From an uncultured bacterium (GTDB lineage Bacteria; Cyanobacteriota; Vampirovibrionia; Gastranaerophilales; Gastranaerophilaceae), in contig CADAKY010000008.1 of NCBI GenBank assembly GCA_902788575.1, positions 1-64,000 of the forward strand: a stretch of 64,000 nt of DNA, read 5' to 3'. Shown in pieces: positions 61,074 through 64,000 of the stretch. The notes under the pieces are model-generated. The model saw only the letters and a list, made by a program, of their open reading frames with translations. It did no database searches and was not told the DNA's origin. Every line of letters starts with the position of its first letter. Within the stretch, counting starts at the first letter, position 1. The position numbers and the translations under genes were made by a program.

Positions 61074-62316
61074 TTATATTGTCATAATTAAGAATAACTT
61101 TTTGGAGGGTGTTAAATTCACCCTCTTTTAGTCTGACGTTGATATAATTTCTTGTAACACCTTTGAATAAACCTGTATATTTATCAGGACGTTTTTCAAT
61201 CAGAACTTCCTGCTCCTTGCCTATATTTGAATCGATAAATTTCTTAAATTTTTCTGAAGATATTTTCTTTATTATATCTGCACGCTCTTCTTTTATTTTA
61301 TCAGGAAGGTGTCCTTCCATTTTTTCAGCGGCAGTGCCTTTTCTTATTGAATAAGGAAATGTATGAATCTTTGATAATTTTGATTTTCTGAGGTTTTCAA
61401 CCGTTATTGAAAATTCTTTTTCAGTTTCACCTGCGAATCCTGCTATAATGTCACTGCCCAGAAACGGGTTTTTAAAGCGCGACACAATATCTTCCATCTG
61501 TTCAAGGTAGTATTCAACAGTGTAATGTCTGTTCATTCTTTTAAGAGTGCTGTTGCAGGCTGATTGAAGTGAAAGATGAAAATGCGGGCAAAATTTTTCA
61601 CTTGTCTGTAAAAAATCCAGTAAATCTTTAGTTATTTCGTGGGGATTAAGTGAGCCGAGGCGATATCTTGGGATTTTTGTTTTTTCTTCAACCTCTTTTA
61701 ATAAATCCAATAAATTAAGCCCCCGTTCTTTACCCCAGAGCCCGATATGGATTCCTGTAAATACAACTTCTTTATATCCGATTTCGGTATATCGGTTAAT
61801 CTCATTTATGATAAAGTCACTGTCTGCACTTCTGGACTTTCCTCTGCCGAAAGGGATTATACAATATGAACATCTGTTATCACATCCGTCCTGAATTTTT
61901 AAACTTACACGAGTTTTGGAGGTGTCATTCAATTTTGCTTCACAAAAATCGGATTTCATCATCAAATCTTTTACCGCATATTTTTTGTTTTCTTTAATGA
62001 AATCGGCAATGTTATACTTGTCTTCGTTACCAAAGACATAATCTATAAAAGGTTCTTTTAAAAGATTTTCTTTTTCAATTTGAGCAATACATCCGGTTAG
62101 TATTGTTTTTAAACCCAGAGAGTGAGCGTGTCTGAGGAGGTACATTGCTTCATTATCGCTTTTTTGTGTAACCGAGCAGGAATTTAGGATATAAAAATTC
62201 GCGTCAGGTTCTTTAGTAACCTGTTCAAACCCTGCTTCAACAAGTTTTTCGGAAACAATTTGCCCTTCAAACTGATTAGATTTGCATCCCATAGATTTCA
62301 AATAAAATTTGTTCAT
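61066..62316 (-). CDS. mtaB: tRNA t6A37 methylthiotransferase MtaB
   Basis: Adds the methylthio group to t6A at position 37 of ANN-decoding tRNAs. 416 residues. N-terminal UPF0004 cluster Cys: C11 (MGCKSNQFE), then LNSCSVT and TGCIAQ. Radical SAM motif C-x3-C-x2-C in DGCDNRCSYCIIPFGRG. A C-terminal TRAM-like domain ends it. GCK-x-NQ-x-E is the MtaB rather than MiaB variant. Confidence 0.9.
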   Translation of the reverse strand: MNKFYLKSMGCKSNQFEGQIVSEKLVEAGFEQVTKEPDANFYILNSCSVTQKSDNEAMYLLRHAHSLGLKTILTGCIAQIEKENLLKEPFIDYVFGNEDKYNIADFIKENKKYAVKDLMMKSDFCEAKLNDTSKTRVSLKIQDGCDNRCSYCIIPFGRGKSRSADSDFIINEINRYTEIGYKEVVFTGIHIGLWGKERGLNLLDLLKEVEEKTKIPRYRLGSLNPHEITKDLLDFLQTSEKFCPHFHLSLQSACNSTLKRMNRHYTVEYYLEQMEDIVSRFKNPFLGSDIIAGFAGETEKEFSITVENLRKSKLSKIHTFPYSIRKGTAAEKMEGHLPDKIKEERADIIKKISSEKFKKFIDSNIGKEQEVLIEKRPDKYTGLFKGVTRNYINVRLKEGEFNTLQKVILNYDNIIS

Positions 62317-62386
62317 ACATTCATTCTACCATAGACGATTACCCTTTAACAGGATTATGGATTAAAAGGGTATAGGGGGTAACATT

Positions 62387-63814
62387 TTATTTTTTTAATA
62401 TTAATCCAAGACCGGCTTTAAAATAATTTTTTAATTCTGCAAAAGTTCTCAGACTAAATAACGTTTTAAGAATAAATTTCGGTCTCAGATAGTAACGTTT
62501 TATTGCTTGTTTATGAAGTTCAAAGATTCTTTCTTTTGATAAATCATGCGCACGCACAACGGGCTCATAATAAGCATTTGTAAAATCAAGCTGACCTGTG
62601 ATTAATTTGTTCATCATAGCGTAAGCAAAATATTTTGTCCCCGGAAGCGGTGTCGCTGTGTAGAAGCTTATAAAGTTACTATCCAATTCAATTGCAAATT
62701 TTATTGTCTCTTCAACGGTTTTTTCGGTTTCCCAAGGAAGTCCGATTACAAAATAATTGTAGATTTTTATTTTATTCTTTTTTAGAATTCTAACAGTGTT
62801 TCTGATTTCATCGAGTGTAATTTTTTTACCGATGCTATCCAAAATTTCCTGAGAACCGCTTTCAACGCCGATACTGCATAGTCGGCAGCCGGATTTGTAC
62901 ATCCACTGTGCCATTTCATCATCCATTGTGTTAGCTCTTGTATTCGCTGACCACGTTATCTTTAAACCGCTTTCCACAATTTTTTTACATAAATCAATTG
63001 TCCAGTCTCTATCAATATTAAAAATATCAGACCAGAAAATAAAGTTTGTAATGTTGTATTTTTCTACACACTCTTTTATTTCTGCAATTATATTCTCTGC
63101 AGAACGTTTCCTTACATTTACCCCCGAAACAGGTGTTGCAAGGCAAAAGAAACAGTGATAAGGACATCCGCGCGAAACTTTTATAACTGCCTGAACTTTT
63201 TCGTTATCAGGACGGCGGTAGACGGAATTATCGATTAAATGCCTTGCGGGAAACGGTAAATCATCAAGATTTTCGATAAACGGTCTGGGTTCATTTTTTA
63301 CAGGCTGAAAATTATCGTCTGTGTAGCAAATTCCCAAAATTTCTTCATTAGGAACACCCTCTAAAATATCTTTCAGAGTCATTTCCGCTTCGCCATATAT
63401 TACGTAATCAACAAACGGATTTTCATAAGTTACGTTTGTGTTATAAGTTAGAAACGGCGCGCCTTTTACAATTATTTTTACTGAAGGAAAAGCTTGTTTG
63501 ATTTTTGCTAAAGCTTCCATATCAGATTTATAAGTCGGCATTGCAATATTTGCAACAATATAGTTTGGTGCGTATTCTTGTATATCTTTAAATAAGTCTC
63601 CCCCTTGACTATAATCTTTCACTTCTGCTTCGTATCCGCATTCTTCCGCAATTGCTGCCAGATATAATAAATCCGTAGGCGGGAGAGGCGGAATAACAAT
63701 CAAATCCTTTGTAGGCTGCTGACACCTGTCTTCTCTGTTTAGAACAGGTGAAGGCGGGTAGATTAAAAATACCCTGCCTCGTTTTTTATTAAATTCTTTA
63801 TTATTGTTTACCAT
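62387..63814 (-). CDS. B12-binding radical SAM protein
   Basis: 475 residues. The N-terminal cobalamin-binding Rossmann domain (RVFLIYPPSP ... LPPTDLLYLAAIAEECGYEAEVKDY) is followed by a radical SAM domain with VSRGCPYHCFFCLA (C-x3-C-x2-C). Such proteins methylate or rearrange hopanoids, lipids, antibiotics or peptides; the substrate cannot be inferred here. It follows the membrane-protein gene upstream after 18 bases. Confidence 0.88.
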   Translation of the reverse strand: MVNNNKEFNKKRGRVFLIYPPSPVLNREDRCQQPTKDLIVIPPLPPTDLLYLAAIAEECGYEAEVKDYSQGGDLFKDIQEYAPNYIVANIAMPTYKSDMEALAKIKQAFPSVKIIVKGAPFLTYNTNVTYENPFVDYVIYGEAEMTLKDILEGVPNEEILGICYTDDNFQPVKNEPRPFIENLDDLPFPARHLIDNSVYRRPDNEKVQAVIKVSRGCPYHCFFCLATPVSGVNVRKRSAENIIAEIKECVEKYNITNFIFWSDIFNIDRDWTIDLCKKIVESGLKITWSANTRANTMDDEMAQWMYKSGCRLCSIGVESGSQEILDSIGKKITLDEIRNTVRILKKNKIKIYNYFVIGLPWETEKTVEETIKFAIELDSNFISFYTATPLPGTKYFAYAMMNKLITGQLDFTNAYYEPVVRAHDLSKERIFELHKQAIKRYYLRPKFILKTLFSLRTFAELKNYFKAGLGLILKK

Positions 63815-63832
63815 CTTCTTTGTCGGATTAAA

Positions 63833-64000
63833 TTAATTATTTTCGGTTTTATCCTTAACTCTAGAAGCAATCAAAGATGCTGCAATCAAGCAGATTGCGC
63901 CTATTATGAATGTGTATTCCCAGTGGAAATTTACACCATCCGGAACAGAGAATGAGCATCTATTAATAAACCAAGATACTAAAGTGCATACAAAAACCTG
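63833..64000 (-). CDS. C-terminal end of a membrane protein (incomplete)
   Basis: Only the last 55 codons are inside the window, ending ...KDKTENN. Two hydrophobic segments (VFVCTLVSWFI and FIIGAICLIAASLIAS) and the pattern suggest a multi-pass transporter, possibly MFS. Same strand as the radical SAM gene, 18 bases upstream of it. The start lies beyond the window. Confidence 0.7.
   Translation of the reverse strand, partial: QVFVCTLVSWFINRCSFSVPDGVNFHWEYTFIIGAICLIAASLIASRVKDKTENN

Overview
This 64 kb window is AT-rich, gene-dense bacterial DNA. The gene set points to a non-photosynthetic relative of Cyanobacteria (Melainabacteria/Vampirovibrionia, most likely the gut order Gastranaerophilales). 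The evidence is a Ycf46-type AAA ATPase next to DUF1257/Ycf35-like and DUF2997-like genes (a cyanobacterial/plastid set), several flagellins, an outer-membrane-type TolQ/TolR/TonB cluster, an SLH-domain protein, a membrane pyrophosphatase, a ferredoxin-dependent 2-oxoacid oxidoreductase and a non-respiratory flavour. Taxonomy is inferred from gene content only.

Layout. 1-2.5 kb: flagellin, fabI, a thioredoxin-like protein. 2.5-13.4 kb: U32 protein, a Trp/Asn-rich unknown, era, a GH13 enzyme, an unknown membrane protein preceded by a His-rich leader ORF, and hppA. 13.5-16.8 kb: unknown genes and a tRNA-associated accessory stretch with tRNA-Leu(TAG), tRNA-Arg(CCT), tRNA fragments, direct repeats and long palindromes. 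16.8-28.8 kb: CgeB-like glycosyltransferase, pheS, response regulator, lspA-RluA-family, pdxJ, two glycosyltransferases, then murB-ddl-ftsQ-hemW. 29-33 kb: PLP decarboxylase, holA-holB. 32.5-38.9 kb: a TonB/Tol-type transport operon and three secreted paralogues. 39-41.9 kb: bioB, a Cys-rich leader ORF with a textbook attenuator, a second paralogue of the unknown membrane protein, SRP RNA. 41.9-48.1 kb: rpmE and a seven-gene operon (LptF/G permease, HhH protein, unknown, NrdG-like radical SAM, Ycf46 AAA ATPase, DUF1257-like, DUF2997-like). 48.2-50.8 kb: 2-oxoacid:ferredoxin oxidoreductase. 51-54.1 kb: three tandem flagellins with matching promoter boxes and GGA hairpins. 54.2-64 kb: Ski2-like helicase, membrane-anchored 4-alpha-glucanotransferase, SLH protein, dicarboxylate symporter, mtaB, B12-binding radical SAM protein and the end of a membrane protein.

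The strongest unexpected signal is at two distant loci. Genes 9718-10890 and 40112-41563 are paralogues of unknown function, and each is preceded by a short translated-looking ORF with a run of one rare amino acid: His (HHHTHH) in one, Cys (CCCC) in the other. Each leader overlaps base-paired RNA structure. The Cys leader sits before a complete intrinsic terminator with a competing antiterminator. This looks like amino-acid-specific attenuation controlling one uncharacterised membrane-protein family. Other points of interest are the seven-gene Ycf46 operon, CsrA-like hairpins in the flagellin leaders, four probable leaderless genes, and tRNA-end duplications with palindromic inserts.
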